64,000 nt of DNA from Bacteroidia bacterium (GTDB lineage Bacteria > Bacteroidota > Bacteroidia > B-17B0 > Aurantibacillaceae). The stretch spans positions 25,231 to 89,230 of the forward strand of contig JACMNO010000025.1 of the NCBI GenBank assembly GCA_014378485.1, written 5' to 3'. Position 1 is the stretch's first letter, and every line of letters begins with the position of its first letter. A program made the position numbers and the translations under genes. This document shows, in pieces, positions 19,901 through 27,743 of this stretch. A model generated the notes under the pieces. That model was not told where the DNA came from and ran no database searches. It was given only the letters and a program-made list of their open reading frames with translations.

Positions 19901-21896
19901 TTCGAGTTTTACAAACATTTCATGTTTTGGAGGAAATAACGGACAGATTTCAGTAACTATACAAGGTGGAACACCTACTTATACGAATACTTGGACTCCT
20001 GCACAAAACAATAGTCCATTTATAAGTGGATTAACCGCAGGTGGCTATACGTTAGCTGTAATTGATCAGAATAACTGTACGGTTGGAGCGAATTTTACAA
20101 TTTTAGAACCTTCTCAGTTAACTTCAAGTTATGTGTCATTGCCGGCAACTTGCGGAAACGCTAACGGTTCCGCTACAGTAACCATTGGTGGTGGAACGCC
20201 TGCTTATGGTGTTAGTTGGAATACACCAGGTGCTCCAACAGGAACCGTGGCAATAAATATTGGGGGAGGATCTAACTGGATTGCTACAATAACAGATTCA
20301 AAAGGTTGCTCTATTACTCAAACAGTAGCAGTTGCTAATCCTCCTGTTCCTGTTATTACCGGCTTTAACGTGGCTCCTCCAACCTGTTTTGGGTTACCTA
20401 ACGGAACAATAACTGTTAATTATTCCTCAGGCACATCGCCTTATACTGTAAACTGGGCCAACCCGATTTCACAAACCATAACAACTTCGGCACTAACACA
20501 AAGCGTGTCAGGAATTGGGGCAGGTTTATATAATGTTACAGTTACTGATAGTTATAGTTGTTCCACAACTCAGCCGGTTAATGTAACACAGCCAAACATG
20601 CTGGTATTAATGCCATCAGCTAACACCACTATTTGTTATGGATTATCTGCTCAAATCAGCGCATCATCAACAGGAGGAACTGCACCTTATACTTACAGCT
20701 GGACACCAAATACATTCGTTGGTGGCGGCCCTCATACAGTTAATCCTACCACAACAACTTCTTATATTGTTTCGGTAAGTGATAATAATGGTTGCTCGCG
20801 TCCTCCACAAGTAATTACTATAGCAGTTACCCCGTCTTTAGCGATCAGTGGTTTTGCAGTAACAAAATGTGAAGGACAGTTTACTACGCTGGTTCCAACA
20901 ATAACCAGCCCCGGAAAAGGCGGACTATATAGTTTTACGTGGAGTAACGGTGTTGTTTCAAACTCAGTATCTACAAGCAGTATTTCGGTGCTGGCAACTA
21001 TGCCAACACCGAACCAATACACAGTAACTATAGATGATAATTGCACCATTCCAACTGCATCTGCCGTGTTTACTGTAAATGTGAATCCGTTGCCTGTTAT
21101 ATCGTTTACAGCAAATCCAAGAATAGGATGTGCGCCTTTAACTGTTTCTTTAACCGGAACATCCAATGGAGCAAATGACCAGTTTAATTGGGTGGAATTT
21201 AATTTAATAGGAGGCCCTCAGCAGGTTGTTACATTAACGGATACAGGGTTTCACCAGGTATCATTAATTGTAACAAATACATTAACAGGTTGTTCTTCTT
21301 CGCATATTGAAAAAGATTATATTTATGTGTATGCTCAGCCGATAGCCTCTTTCTATGCAGATCCTTTTAAGGCTTCCATACTTGACCCGAACATTAATTT
21401 TGTAAATACCTCACAAGGTGCCACAAGTTATTACTGGGATTTTGGAGATCCTGTAGCTTTAAACGGTTCAAATACGTCTACGGTGGTGAATCCAAGTCAT
21501 GTTTATGGTTACACAGGTGAATATAAAGTAAACCTGGTTGCCATTTCCATTCATGGTTGCAGAGACATAGCCTCGCAGCTTGTAGAAATAACTCCTGACT
21601 TTGCTTTATATATTCCAAACGCCTTTACACCTGATGAAAACGGATTAAATGATATTTTCCAACCGCTGGGAGTAGGTATTGACGAAGATAAATATAGGCT
21701 GGATATTTTTGACCGATGGGGTGAGAATATTTTCACTAGCAATAACTTTAGAAAAGGATGGGATGGTTCTGTAAAAGGAGGATCCAAGCCCGCTCCTCAA
21801 GGCGTTTATACTTACAAACTAATGGTACACGACTTGCAAGGCAATAAACACCCTTTTGTTGGACATGTGACTGTGATCAGGCGAAATAATAATTAA
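13935..21896 (+). CDS. Giant SprB-repeat surface adhesin with T9SS type B (gliding-motility) C-terminal domain
   Basis: A 2653-residue cell-surface protein. I place the start at the ATG at 13935 (MKNSIYSLFLIITLFISSEV), which gives a clean signal peptide; an upstream ATG at 13890 overlaps the previous gene. After an N-terminal domain (PANDNCAGAINL, residues ~20-180) and a linker come about 25 repeats of ~78 residues (about 357-2310). Each opens with Cys-Phe-Gly and an Asn-Gly pair, then GGTPxYxYxW, AGxYxxTVTDANGC and a QP end: the SprB repeat of gliding adhesins. Then follow PKD-like domains (about 2385-2550) and a gliding-motility-associated C-terminal domain (YIPNAFTPDENGLNDIF, YDRWG-like IFDRWGE, GVYTYKL). 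By family knowledge it is exported by T9SS and moved along the surface or used for attachment. It is less than half the length of Flavobacterium SprB. Confidence 0.92.
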   Translation: MKNSIYSLFLIITLFISSEVFAQPANDNCAGAINLVIGAVPPCGTGVQTSANTTVSGSITTATPGNPYIYQTGCTGASTAQAFPANDVWYKYVATGYDANITVTSMFANPNISVYAGSCAALGGGVGGCATGTGGSATLLVQQMVVGTTYYIQVSGGTGQTGTFNLSINNTKSCSDCLIGASLTVNPLPVNGAYAPGTTVNFCYHINQYNHVNTNWLHGVQLTFGSGWNAASLTASAPTSTSTGGSWSYYPSAVGTVNGVNWGPGWYWDTSDIGTSPTNNFGDPAINSNAGMWNFCMSLTTPLACTPGSNLSVAFNTSGDGESGSWSSSACSGDAPTVFNAIGACCPPVMSSLPLNCFGVPTGSATAAPIGTQGPYTYNWSGPASYSSSASGIAGANTITNLDAGTYTVQIIDKNLCAITNTIIVTQPTLLTATVTPVNSTCSSAGSITTAASGGTPAYTYTWSGPSSYSSNTQSPTGLTVAGVYTLIMSDTKGCTLTKTVTIASTGTVTSTFTGAGTQCFVGNTFTFNNTGSTGAGITHAYSFSPTTGAPAASPTNTIGTYGPVSFTAPGTYTVTQTVVNGVCINTTTATVIINPNPLATLTPSNPTCGLSNGLVFINNTSCCAQTITGFASSLGSVSGQTVTGLGASTPIITLTNSSGCTFTVSTTLTMTPFPTAITTTTVSTTCGNANGSLSFVASPGTAPYTYSVNGTAATSPTAGLAAGSYVVLVKDFNGCTFSVTATISNIPGPTAMTVGNLPASCAGATGSATVTGVTGGTPTYSYAIDGGAFGTSATFGALASGTHTIVVKDANACTFTTTAVVGLQAGITSATVNASTASCGTANGTSTVTGVTGGVPTYSYSFDGGGFGTSTSTSGLAAGNHTVIIKDVNTCTLSVPYTVLSLGSPTVSITSFSNTTCFGLSNGSCTVAIPTGGAGAPYTYSLTTPLQIAGPTAGTGAFSGLPAGSYNITVKDAAGCIATTTVTISEPTQVSITTSSLPVKCFGTPTGTINVVGAGGTPTYSYNLNGSATYQASTVFANQSAGTYLMGVKDSKGCTATQTVIVAQPPALAISVSSQNANCTAANGIGSATVTGGTGTITYTWTPTGGAAAVSNSVAAGNYTVIATDANGCIISSPVVVGLTPGGTAAITGSTNITCFNANNGSITAGMIGGTANFSYLWTPGGQTTATAINLAPGTYSCTITDFYGCIANTSGTITQPTVLTAIMNSNNVKCFGTPTGTVSAAGSGGSGGYTYSWPTLASTLSTVPNVAIGNYSCTITDANGCSITASITVTQPTSITLSSTVTPANCGQANGTATITASGGSGTYSYTWSTTGSTTISQPPVVANTYTVQVKDANNCFQTLAVTIPNTAGPTISITSQTNVACFGICSGVATTSVSGGIPSYTYLWSNGQVTPSGTNLCAGLYTVSATDQAGCVTSTSVSITQPTALTVTISPTNPKCFGATNGFGTAAAIGGTPSYTFAWSPASAGNSATSNQIGAGNYGLTVTDGKGCVVTSSMALANPPAMAASITSTNVTCFNVCNGTAVASSTNGVGAVNYVWSGGASPVSSQTLTGACSGTYNLLATDQNSCTANSSIIITQPTQVTANISSTGSVTCFGGNNGFASVTPGGGTGAFSYTWTPNGTIHAATAGSLTAGSYVATVSDANGCTATATATVLQPAAFTTTLTTANVKCNGACDGTGNIAFSGGVGVPTFLWQPGLQAGNSVSNLCAGNQTVTITSNGSCTNVLTFTLTEPSPLTAVASATNSNCGQANGKTCVVLGGGTAPYSSIWSNGATTLCNNNIIASAYSYTVTDANLCKVITSGLVNDIAGPVVTITSQTNISCFNGNNGAATTTVTGGVFPYTYLWTGTSYTTPNVSTFNVGIKNITVTDAAGCVGNASVQITEPTQLVSAIGSFTNVSCFGQTNGGATILVNGGTPNYSYSWTPSTQTSSVMIGVGANNYICNVVDGNGCATSKPVTISQPAALVITASSFTNISCFGGNNGQISVTIQGGTPTYTNTWTPAQNNSPFISGLTAGGYTLAVIDQNNCTVGANFTILEPSQLTSSYVSLPATCGNANGSATVTIGGGTPAYGVSWNTPGAPTGTVAINIGGGSNWIATITDSKGCSITQTVAVANPPVPVITGFNVAPPTCFGLPNGTITVNYSSGTSPYTVNWANPISQTITTSALTQSVSGIGAGLYNVTVTDSYSCSTTQPVNVTQPNMLVLMPSANTTICYGLSAQISASSTGGTAPYTYSWTPNTFVGGGPHTVNPTTTTSYIVSVSDNNGCSRPPQVITIAVTPSLAISGFAVTKCEGQFTTLVPTITSPGKGGLYSFTWSNGVVSNSVSTSSISVLATMPTPNQYTVTIDDNCTIPTASAVFTVNVNPLPVISFTANPRIGCAPLTVSLTGTSNGANDQFNWVEFNLIGGPQQVVTLTDTGFHQVSLIVTNTLTGCSSSHIEKDYIYVYAQPIASFYADPFKASILDPNINFVNTSQGATSYYWDFGDPVALNGSNTSTVVNPSHVYGYTGEYKVNLVAISIHGCRDIASQLVEITPDFALYIPNAFTPDENGLNDIFQPLGVGIDEDKYRLDIFDRWGENIFTSNNFRKGWDGSVKGGSKPAPQGVYTYKLMVHDLQGNKHPFVGHVTVIRRNNN

Positions 21897-21918
21897 AAAA
21901 GTATTTATGAGTTTTGAA

Positions 21919-21946
21919 AAACGCCGCTGCTTTAGCGGCGTTTTTG
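21919..21946 (+). terminator. Terminator after the SprB-like adhesin
   Basis: The perfect stem ACGCCGCT (21921-21928) / AGCGGCGT (21934-21941) with 5-base loop is followed by a T-run. Confidence 0.88.
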
Positions 21947-21991
21947 TTGTATATATTTTTTTGGCTATTCTTATTATTACGCCCAATAGTG

Positions 21992-21999
21992 TATCTTTG
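21992..21999 (+). promoter_or_regulatory. -7 promoter box for lepA
   Basis: TATCTTTG matches TAnnTTTG and ends 19 bases before the lepA ATG. No convincing -33 TTTG is seen at the usual distance. Confidence 0.5.
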
Positions 22000-22018
22000 C
22001 AGACTTATTTTATATTAA

Positions 22019-23809
22019 ATGAAGAACATACGTAATTTTTGCATTATTGCCCATATCGACCACGGTAAATCTACTTTAGCAGACAGATTATTGGAATACA
22101 CCAATACGATCTCTAAAAGAGATATGCAGGCCCAGGTGTTAGATGATATGGACCTGGAAAAAGAACGTGGAATTACTATAAAGAGCCATGCCATTCAAAT
22201 GGATTACACTTTTAAGGGCGAAAAATACACGTTGAATTTAATAGATACACCCGGTCATGTTGATTTTAGTTACGAGGTTTCAAGATCGATTGCTGCCTGC
22301 GAAGGCGCTTTATTAATTGTGGATGCTGCCCAGGGAATACAGGCACAGACGATTTCTAATTTATATTTGGCGCTGGAACACAACTTAAAAATAATTCCTA
22401 TTCTTAATAAAATCGATTTGCCAAGCGCTGAGCCGGAAATGGTTAAAGATCAAATAGTAGAGTTGTTAGGTTGTGAACGCGAAGAGATTATGCTGGCGTC
22501 CGGCAAAACTGGTGCAGGAGTTCATGAAATTTTAGAAGAAATTGTAAATCGTATTCCTTCACCAAGCGGTGATGAAAATGCGCCATTGCAGGCTCTAATC
22601 TTTGATTCTGTTTTTAATTCTTTTAGAGGAATTATTGCTTATTTCCGTATTTATAACGGAAGCATTAAAAAAGGTGAAAAAGTAAAGTTTTTAAATACAG
22701 GAATGGAATACAATGCTGATGAAATTGGAGTGCTGAGGTTAAAGCAAGAGCCAAGAGACATTGTGTATACCGGAGATGTTGGATACATTATTTCAGGTAT
22801 CAAGGAAGCAAAGGAAGTAAAAGTAGGAGATACCTTAACAACTGTTGCTAACCCCTGCACAGAGGGAATACATGGATTTGAAGAAGTAAAACCTATGGTA
22901 TTTGCAGGTATTTACCCTATAGACACGGAGGACTTTGAAGAGCTGCGTTACAGTATGGAGAAGCTTCAGTTAAATGATGCTTCTTTAACATGGGAACCCG
23001 AATCTTCATTAGCATTAGGATTTGGTTTCCGTTGTGGGTTTTTAGGAATGCTGCATATGGAAATTGTGCAGGAACGACTTGAACGTGAGTTTAAAATGAC
23101 GGTCATCACAACAGTACCTAACGTTTCGTATATTGCTTATCAAACAAATGGCGAAGTTGTAAAAGTAAATAATCCAAGTGACCTCCCTGATCCTGGACGT
23201 ATTAGTTATATTGAAGAACCTTATATCAAAGCTAATATTATTACTAAATCCGATTTTATCGGGTCTGTAATGAGTTTGTGTATTGAGAAACGCGGAATTA
23301 TTGTTACTCAAAATTATTTAACTGCCGATAGGGTAGAGTTGGTTTTTGAAATGCCTTTAGGAGAAGTTGTTTTTGATTTCTTTGACAGATTAAAATCAAT
23401 TTCAAAAGGATACGCTTCTTTTGATTATCACCCGATAGGCATGAGAGAATCTGATTTAGTTAAATTGGATATATTATTAAAAGGCGAACCGGTAGATGCC
23501 TTGTCTTGTTTAATCCACAGAAGCAATTCATACCACTTTGGTAAAAAGATATGCGAAAAACTTAAAGAATTAATCCCTAAACAGCAGTTCGAAATTCCAA
23601 TTCAGGCAGCTATAGGCGCAAAGATCATTTCCAGGGAAACTATCAGCGCCATGCGAAAAGATGTAACCGCCAAATGTTACGGTGGAGATATCAGCCGTAA
23701 GCGTAAATTACTGGAGAAACAAAAAGAAGGAAAAAAACGAATGAAGTCTGTTGGAAATGTTGAAATTCCGCAGAGCGCATTTATGGCGGTGCTAAAACTA
23801 AATGATTAG
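22019..23809 (+). CDS. lepA: Elongation factor 4 (LepA)
   Basis: A complete LepA of 596 residues, the ribosomal back-translocase GTPase that acts on stalled or misaligned ribosomes and in subunit assembly. The GTPase motifs are G1 AHIDHGKS (10-17), switch region [11 protein letters not shown]3 DTPGHVD and G4 NKIDLP. The diagnostic LepA C-terminus is present ([20 protein letters not shown] and [20 protein letters not shown]). Length and start match the family. It stands alone between two terminators. Confidence 0.98.
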   Translation: MKNIRNFCIIAHIDHGKSTLADRLLEYTNTISKRDMQAQVLDDMDLEKERGITIKSHAIQMDYTFKGEKYTLNLIDTPGHVDFSYEVSRSIAACEGALLIVDAAQGIQAQTISNLYLALEHNLKIIPILNKIDLPSAEPEMVKDQIVELLGCEREEIMLASGKTGAGVHEILEEIVNRIPSPSGDENAPLQALIFDSVFNSFRGIIAYFRIYNGSIKKGEKVKFLNTGMEYNADEIGVLRLKQEPRDIVYTGDVGYIISGIKEAKEVKVGDTLTTVANPCTEGIHGFEEVKPMVFAGIYPIDTEDFEELRYSMEKLQLNDASLTWEPESSLALGFGFRCGFLGMLHMEIVQERLEREFKMTVITTVPNVSYIAYQTNGEVVKVNNPSDLPDPGRISYIEEPYIKANIITKSDFIGSVMSLCIEKRGIIVTQNYLTADRVELVFEMPLGEVVFDFFDRLKSISKGYASFDYHPIGMRESDLVKLDILLKGEPVDALSCLIHRSNSYHFGKKICEKLKELIPKQQFEIPIQAAIGAKIISRETISAMRKDVTAKCYGGDISRKRKLLEKQKEGKKRMKSVGNVEIPQSAFMAVLKLND

Positions 23810-23844
23810 AACATAGACTTAATAAATTAAAAGTCTCTATTAAG

Positions 23845-23879
23845 AAAAAGCCATCCGCTAGCTAGCAGATGGCTTTTTT
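23845..23879. terminator. Bidirectional terminator between lepA and the M43 protease gene
   Basis: AAGCCATC pairs with GATGGCTT around a self-complementary core GCTAGCTAGC, giving a long hairpin flanked by A-run and T-run. It serves the two convergent genes. Confidence 0.8.
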
Positions 23880-23902
23880 GCATTCAAACAAACAAACAAA
23901 TC

Positions 23903-25819
23903 TTATTTAATAAGCATGAACTTTTTAGTTTGAATCTCACCATTGATTGATAAGGCACACAAATAAACACCGCCTTGCAATTCATCAGCACTAGTTATCG
24001 ATGTCAAATCAACTTCATAATTCTGTTTGCCCTCTGTTTGATTTTGAGGATTGTAATCAGCGATCAGTTTGCCCATCATGTTATAAAGCTTGATGTTAAC
24101 AGCTGAATTATCAGAATCAAGAGAATAATTTACATTGATAAATGATGACGCAGGATTTGGCGCTAATTGGAAATCTATCGTAGAACCGTTTTTAGGAATT
24201 GTTCGTAATGTAGATATATTATCAACAAGTGCAATATCATCTTTAGGCTGTTCAAGTAAAACTGCAGTTGAAACTGCAGTTGAAGAAGAGAATGCCAGGC
24301 GCATATTAGGGCGACTGTAGGACAATGATCCGGTAGTGTTTACACAAACTCCACCCGCTGCAACATCTGAACGTAAATACAAGGTATTATAAGTGCTGGT
24401 AGTAGTAAAATAGGTTTTAGTATCTGTGCTATAAGCACTATTGTCAAAACAAATCTCAACCAATAAATTATCTGTTCCATTATAGGTAAACGGTGTTGTA
24501 AACGAATGAGTTTTCCAACCTACGGATGCTGTAGTGTTAGCTGAATAAACTGTTGTCATATTAGTATTACTTAAAAAAGTTGTACTACCAAATGCGGCAG
24601 CGGTTGTATGTCTCACCTTAATTGTGAACCCATTCATTACTTGTGTGCTTGCCGAAGCAACATTAAAAGCAAGTGATTTAATAATGTTATTAGTTGAAGA
24701 GTAACCTGCGGCAACTAATTCTGCTTTAGTAATAATATATTGAACTTTTTCATCCATATAATAAGTTCCATAAGGCGTTACAGTTGTACCAGTACCAGTA
24801 CCAGTACCAATAGTTAGTGTGTTGGAGGCGCTTGATGTGGTAGTTCCGCCACAACCTGCAGAAGTCAATAAACTAGCGCGAGCTCCGCCTGCTGCAAATA
24901 AAGATTGCATTCTTGATTTTTGACCGGTACTAAACATATACATACAAGCATCGTTCGTATAGTCCATATAATTCATAAACATATCTCCATTAGAACCATT
25001 TGAACAAGTGATGTGAGGAAATGCCGGGCAACCACCATTTGATGTTTGTTGTGTAGGCGTATCGTTTACAAGGTCACTCCCACAAGCAGCATCACCCCAT
25101 ATGTGACGCAAGTTTAACCAGTGTCCAACTTCGTGAGTAGCCGTTCTTCCTTTGTCATAAGGTGCGCTAACTGTTCCTGTTCTACCAAATGATGAATACA
25201 AAATAACTACACCATCAGTTGCCGCAGGGCCACCAGGAAATTGAGCGTAACCTAACAGTCCGCCACCTAAATTACATACCCACAAGTTTAAATATTGGCT
25301 GGTGTTCCAGGCATCGCTTCCACCTGATGAAGTGTATTTAACTGAGTTATCATCAGAAAATGAAGCAACAGTTGTGCTTTTTCTAATGATACCTGTTGAT
25401 GTTGCTCCGGATGGACTTTTTGACGCTAAACAAAATGTAATTTCAACATCGGCCGCTAAACCTGCAAATGCCACAGGAATTAAAGTTCTGTCTGCATTTA
25501 ATTTTCTAAAATCTTCATTTAAAACGTCAATTTGAGATTTAATTTGTGCATCAGTAATGTTTTGCGAAGTTGTATTGTAAACAACATGAACCACAACCGG
25601 AATATTAACTACCGTAGCCGCTGTTTTCATAGAGGCACTGTTTTGAACCCACTCAGCAGTTTGCTGTTCAATTAAATTCATTCTGTCTTCCAGACCTTCA
25701 TCCTGAGATTTTAAATAATTCAAATGCTGCATTGTTCCACAATTTCTTTGTGCTGTTTGCGATAACATTGTACCTGTCAAAAGCAAAAACAAACTTAATA
25801 GAGTAAATACTTTTCTCAT
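23903..25819 (-). CDS. Secreted M43 family (cytophagalysin/pappalysin-like) zinc metalloprotease with T9SS type A domain
   Basis: A 638-residue secreted protease. Signal peptide (MRKVFTLLSLFLLLTGTMLS), propeptide, then a catalytic domain with the metzincin zinc site HEVGHWLNLRHIWGD (residues ~227-241: three His, general base Glu) and a Met-turn MNYMDY near 278, typical of M43. A Cys-rich segment (ACGSDLVNDTPTQQ) also fits the family. Residues ~335-525 form a beta-sandwich-like domain shared with the large adhesin at 27744-32822. The C-terminal ~85 residues are a type A sorting domain (LAPNPASSFINVNYSL, LYNMMGKLI, GGVYLCALSINGE). It should be exported and degrade extracellular protein. A GTACCA hexamer repeated about four times at 24787 encodes a Thr-Gly run. 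Confidence 0.92.
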   Translation of the reverse strand: MRKVFTLLSLFLLLTGTMLSQTAQRNCGTMQHLNYLKSQDEGLEDRMNLIEQQTAEWVQNSASMKTAATVVNIPVVVHVVYNTTSQNITDAQIKSQIDVLNEDFRKLNADRTLIPVAFAGLAADVEITFCLASKSPSGATSTGIIRKSTTVASFSDDNSVKYTSSGGSDAWNTSQYLNLWVCNLGGGLLGYAQFPGGPAATDGVVILYSSFGRTGTVSAPYDKGRTATHEVGHWLNLRHIWGDAACGSDLVNDTPTQQTSNGGCPAFPHITCSNGSNGDMFMNYMDYTNDACMYMFSTGQKSRMQSLFAAGGARASLLTSAGCGGTTTSSASNTLTIGTGTGTGTTVTPYGTYYMDEKVQYIITKAELVAAGYSSTNNIIKSLAFNVASASTQVMNGFTIKVRHTTAAAFGSTTFLSNTNMTTVYSANTTASVGWKTHSFTTPFTYNGTDNLLVEICFDNSAYSTDTKTYFTTTSTYNTLYLRSDVAAGGVCVNTTGSLSYSRPNMRLAFSSSTAVSTAVLLEQPKDDIALVDNISTLRTIPKNGSTIDFQLAPNPASSFINVNYSLDSDNSAVNIKLYNMMGKLIADYNPQNQTEGKQNYEVDLTSITSADELQGGVYLCALSINGEIQTKKFMLIK

Positions 25820-26016
25820 ATGATTTTTGGTTTAATATTAGAGTTTTATTCTACGAATCTAATCCAATTAATACCCGATATTAAAATTCCAGATATAATA
25901 CCAAATGTTTTTTTAAAAACTGTAGAAAGCCCGTATTTGCTATCGATTTAGACGAAAAATACAACGTGGTTTTTGTAGAATTTTTGATTTTTTAAAGAAG
26001 TAAAATGATACTTATT

Positions 26017-27612
26017 TTACGTTTTATCTACCTCAAATTTGTTTTTCGAACTTTGCAGGCAAAGAAAGCTAGCTTGCCATAAAAACAATGTCTGGAAGAA
26101 TATAAAAAATGTAACGCCGGATTGCGTTTCCAAAGTATCCTCCGTCATAAAAGATAATAGTGCAATGAGAAAGAAAGGCCAGTATAAATAATGTAATTTT
26201 TTTCTTAGCAGGATAGCAGGATAAAATAAATAAAATAAGAATATAAAAAGACCAACGAATCCAAACGCAACGGTAATTGCCAGATATTGGTTATGGCATC
26301 GTAAACGCCATAAAGGATCAAGTTTTGAATTCGTAAATATATACATTTTATCAAAAGAACCCTGGATATCTCCAGTACCAACACCAAAAACCGGTCGTTT
26401 TTGGATAATGTAACAAGCATTTTTCCAGAATTCCAATCTCATGGTCAGAGTGTGCCCTGACGGATTTTCTCCATGTTTATATTTTGTATACTCCCAAACT
26501 ATTTCACGCCATTTGGAAATTAACCCACTGTTGACATTATATTTATAATTTGGTGTGCCATTTTCTATTCGTACAACGTCTTCTTTTGATAATGAGAGTA
26601 TCCCTAATGAATCTTTTGTAAGCCCTTTACTTGCCATATATCTCAGCAAGGTAAAATACAGTTTATTCCCTTTTTTATCTGATCCGTCAAAAGACAATTG
26701 ACTTTTAAGATTCCATTCTTTTTTCAGTTCCCCATAATTCACATTAACAGTAATCAAATTTCCATTTTCTGCAATTTTATATGATGTATCTTGAAAATAA
26801 TAATTTTCATTTTTTGTTTTTTCTAAAAGTATATTTGCCTTATTAGATGAGGATTTATCAAACATATTTAAACTTGAAAGTGCCTGATTAAAAATAATTA
26901 AGCCAGATAAAACTAAAATAACGATCAGGCCGATCGTTATTTTTCGTGGAAGCTTTTTTAGACTAAATGAAATAATAAGAATTGGCCCAACGAGCAAGAG
27001 AAACAATAAGCCGGTTGCCATTTCAAGTTGATACATAAAAAACATTAGCCATACAGCTGCCAGAATGCATAAACACTTTACTCCTTTTTTCTCTTCCTTA
27101 AAGTAAACATAGATTATTCCAATAACACTAAATGCTATAAACAATGAAAACCTTATGTGTGACATGAATACGGATGCTTTACGCACATCAAGAATGACTT
27201 TTTTTGTGTAGCCCGCATAAACAGCATAACAACAAAACGAACTCACTAATACGCTTAAAAAGAAAAAACTAAAAAGTAAGCGAAACTCTTTTTGCGACAA
27301 GGGTTTGGTGGAGAGTAATAGTGCCGGAAGAGTTAATAAGGGGATTTTATTTCTAAGGTCATCCAGTCCATGTTGGGTATCCTGGGTATTAAACATCCCT
27401 ACCAGATGCAATATATAGAGACAAGCAAGAACCCAAAATATTTTATTAGATTTTAATTGTTGAAATTTATAGTTGTAGTCTTTTTCTAATAGCCAGTTTG
27501 CTGCTAAAATAATTTGAGGGATACTCGTTGGAACAGTTCCAAATAACATCCCAGATGCTAAGCCAATAAGTCCGAAAAGAAAGATATTGCGATGCCAGTG
27601 AGCTGGGAGCAT
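26017..27612 (-). CDS. O-antigen ligase/polymerase-like membrane protein (Wzy_C family)
   Basis: A 531-residue inner-membrane protein with about ten or more transmembrane helices and one large periplasmic loop (about 245-400). The loop carries conserved-looking RLEFWKNA, FGVGTGDIQGSF and RCHNQYLAITVAFGFVGL, which fit the Wzy_C/O-antigen-ligase pattern (Arg, GxGxGD, HNxYL). Such proteins join or polymerise surface polysaccharide in the periplasm. No polysaccharide genes surround it, so the substrate is unknown. The next gene on this strand ends 130 bases away, beyond a terminator. Confidence 0.8.
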   Translation of the reverse strand: MLPAHWHRNIFLFGLIGLASGMLFGTVPTSIPQIILAANWLLEKDYNYKFQQLKSNKIFWVLACLYILHLVGMFNTQDTQHGLDDLRNKIPLLTLPALLLSTKPLSQKEFRLLFSFFFLSVLVSSFCCYAVYAGYTKKVILDVRKASVFMSHIRFSLFIAFSVIGIIYVYFKEEKKGVKCLCILAAVWLMFFMYQLEMATGLLFLLLVGPILIISFSLKKLPRKITIGLIVILVLSGLIIFNQALSSLNMFDKSSSNKANILLEKTKNENYYFQDTSYKIAENGNLITVNVNYGELKKEWNLKSQLSFDGSDKKGNKLYFTLLRYMASKGLTKDSLGILSLSKEDVVRIENGTPNYKYNVNSGLISKWREIVWEYTKYKHGENPSGHTLTMRLEFWKNACYIIQKRPVFGVGTGDIQGSFDKMYIFTNSKLDPLWRLRCHNQYLAITVAFGFVGLFIFLFYLFYPAILLRKKLHYLYWPFFLIALLSFMTEDTLETQSGVTFFIFFQTLFLWQASFLCLQSSKNKFEVDKT

Positions 27613-27689
27613 AAGTTTTAAAATAGTTCAGATGAAAACGCAAGATATGCCGTTTTATTGTACAAAGAAGGAGATGGCATATAGGTTTT

Positions 27690-27723
27690 TAAAAAAAAAG
27701 CACTGCTTAATTGCAGTGCTTTT
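27690..27723 (-). terminator. Terminator after the 1692-residue adhesin gene
   Basis: The perfect stem GCACTGC (27700-27706) / GCAGTGC (27713-27719) has a run of nine A on its left, which is the T-run on the minus strand. Confidence 0.85.
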
Positions 27724-27743
27724 GCAGGAGGGTAAATTTGTAA

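Noticed and set aside
24780..24812. Phase-variable microsatellite in the protease gene
   Set aside because: The repeat unit is six bases (GTACCA), so changes in copy number keep the frame and only alter a Thr-Gly linker.
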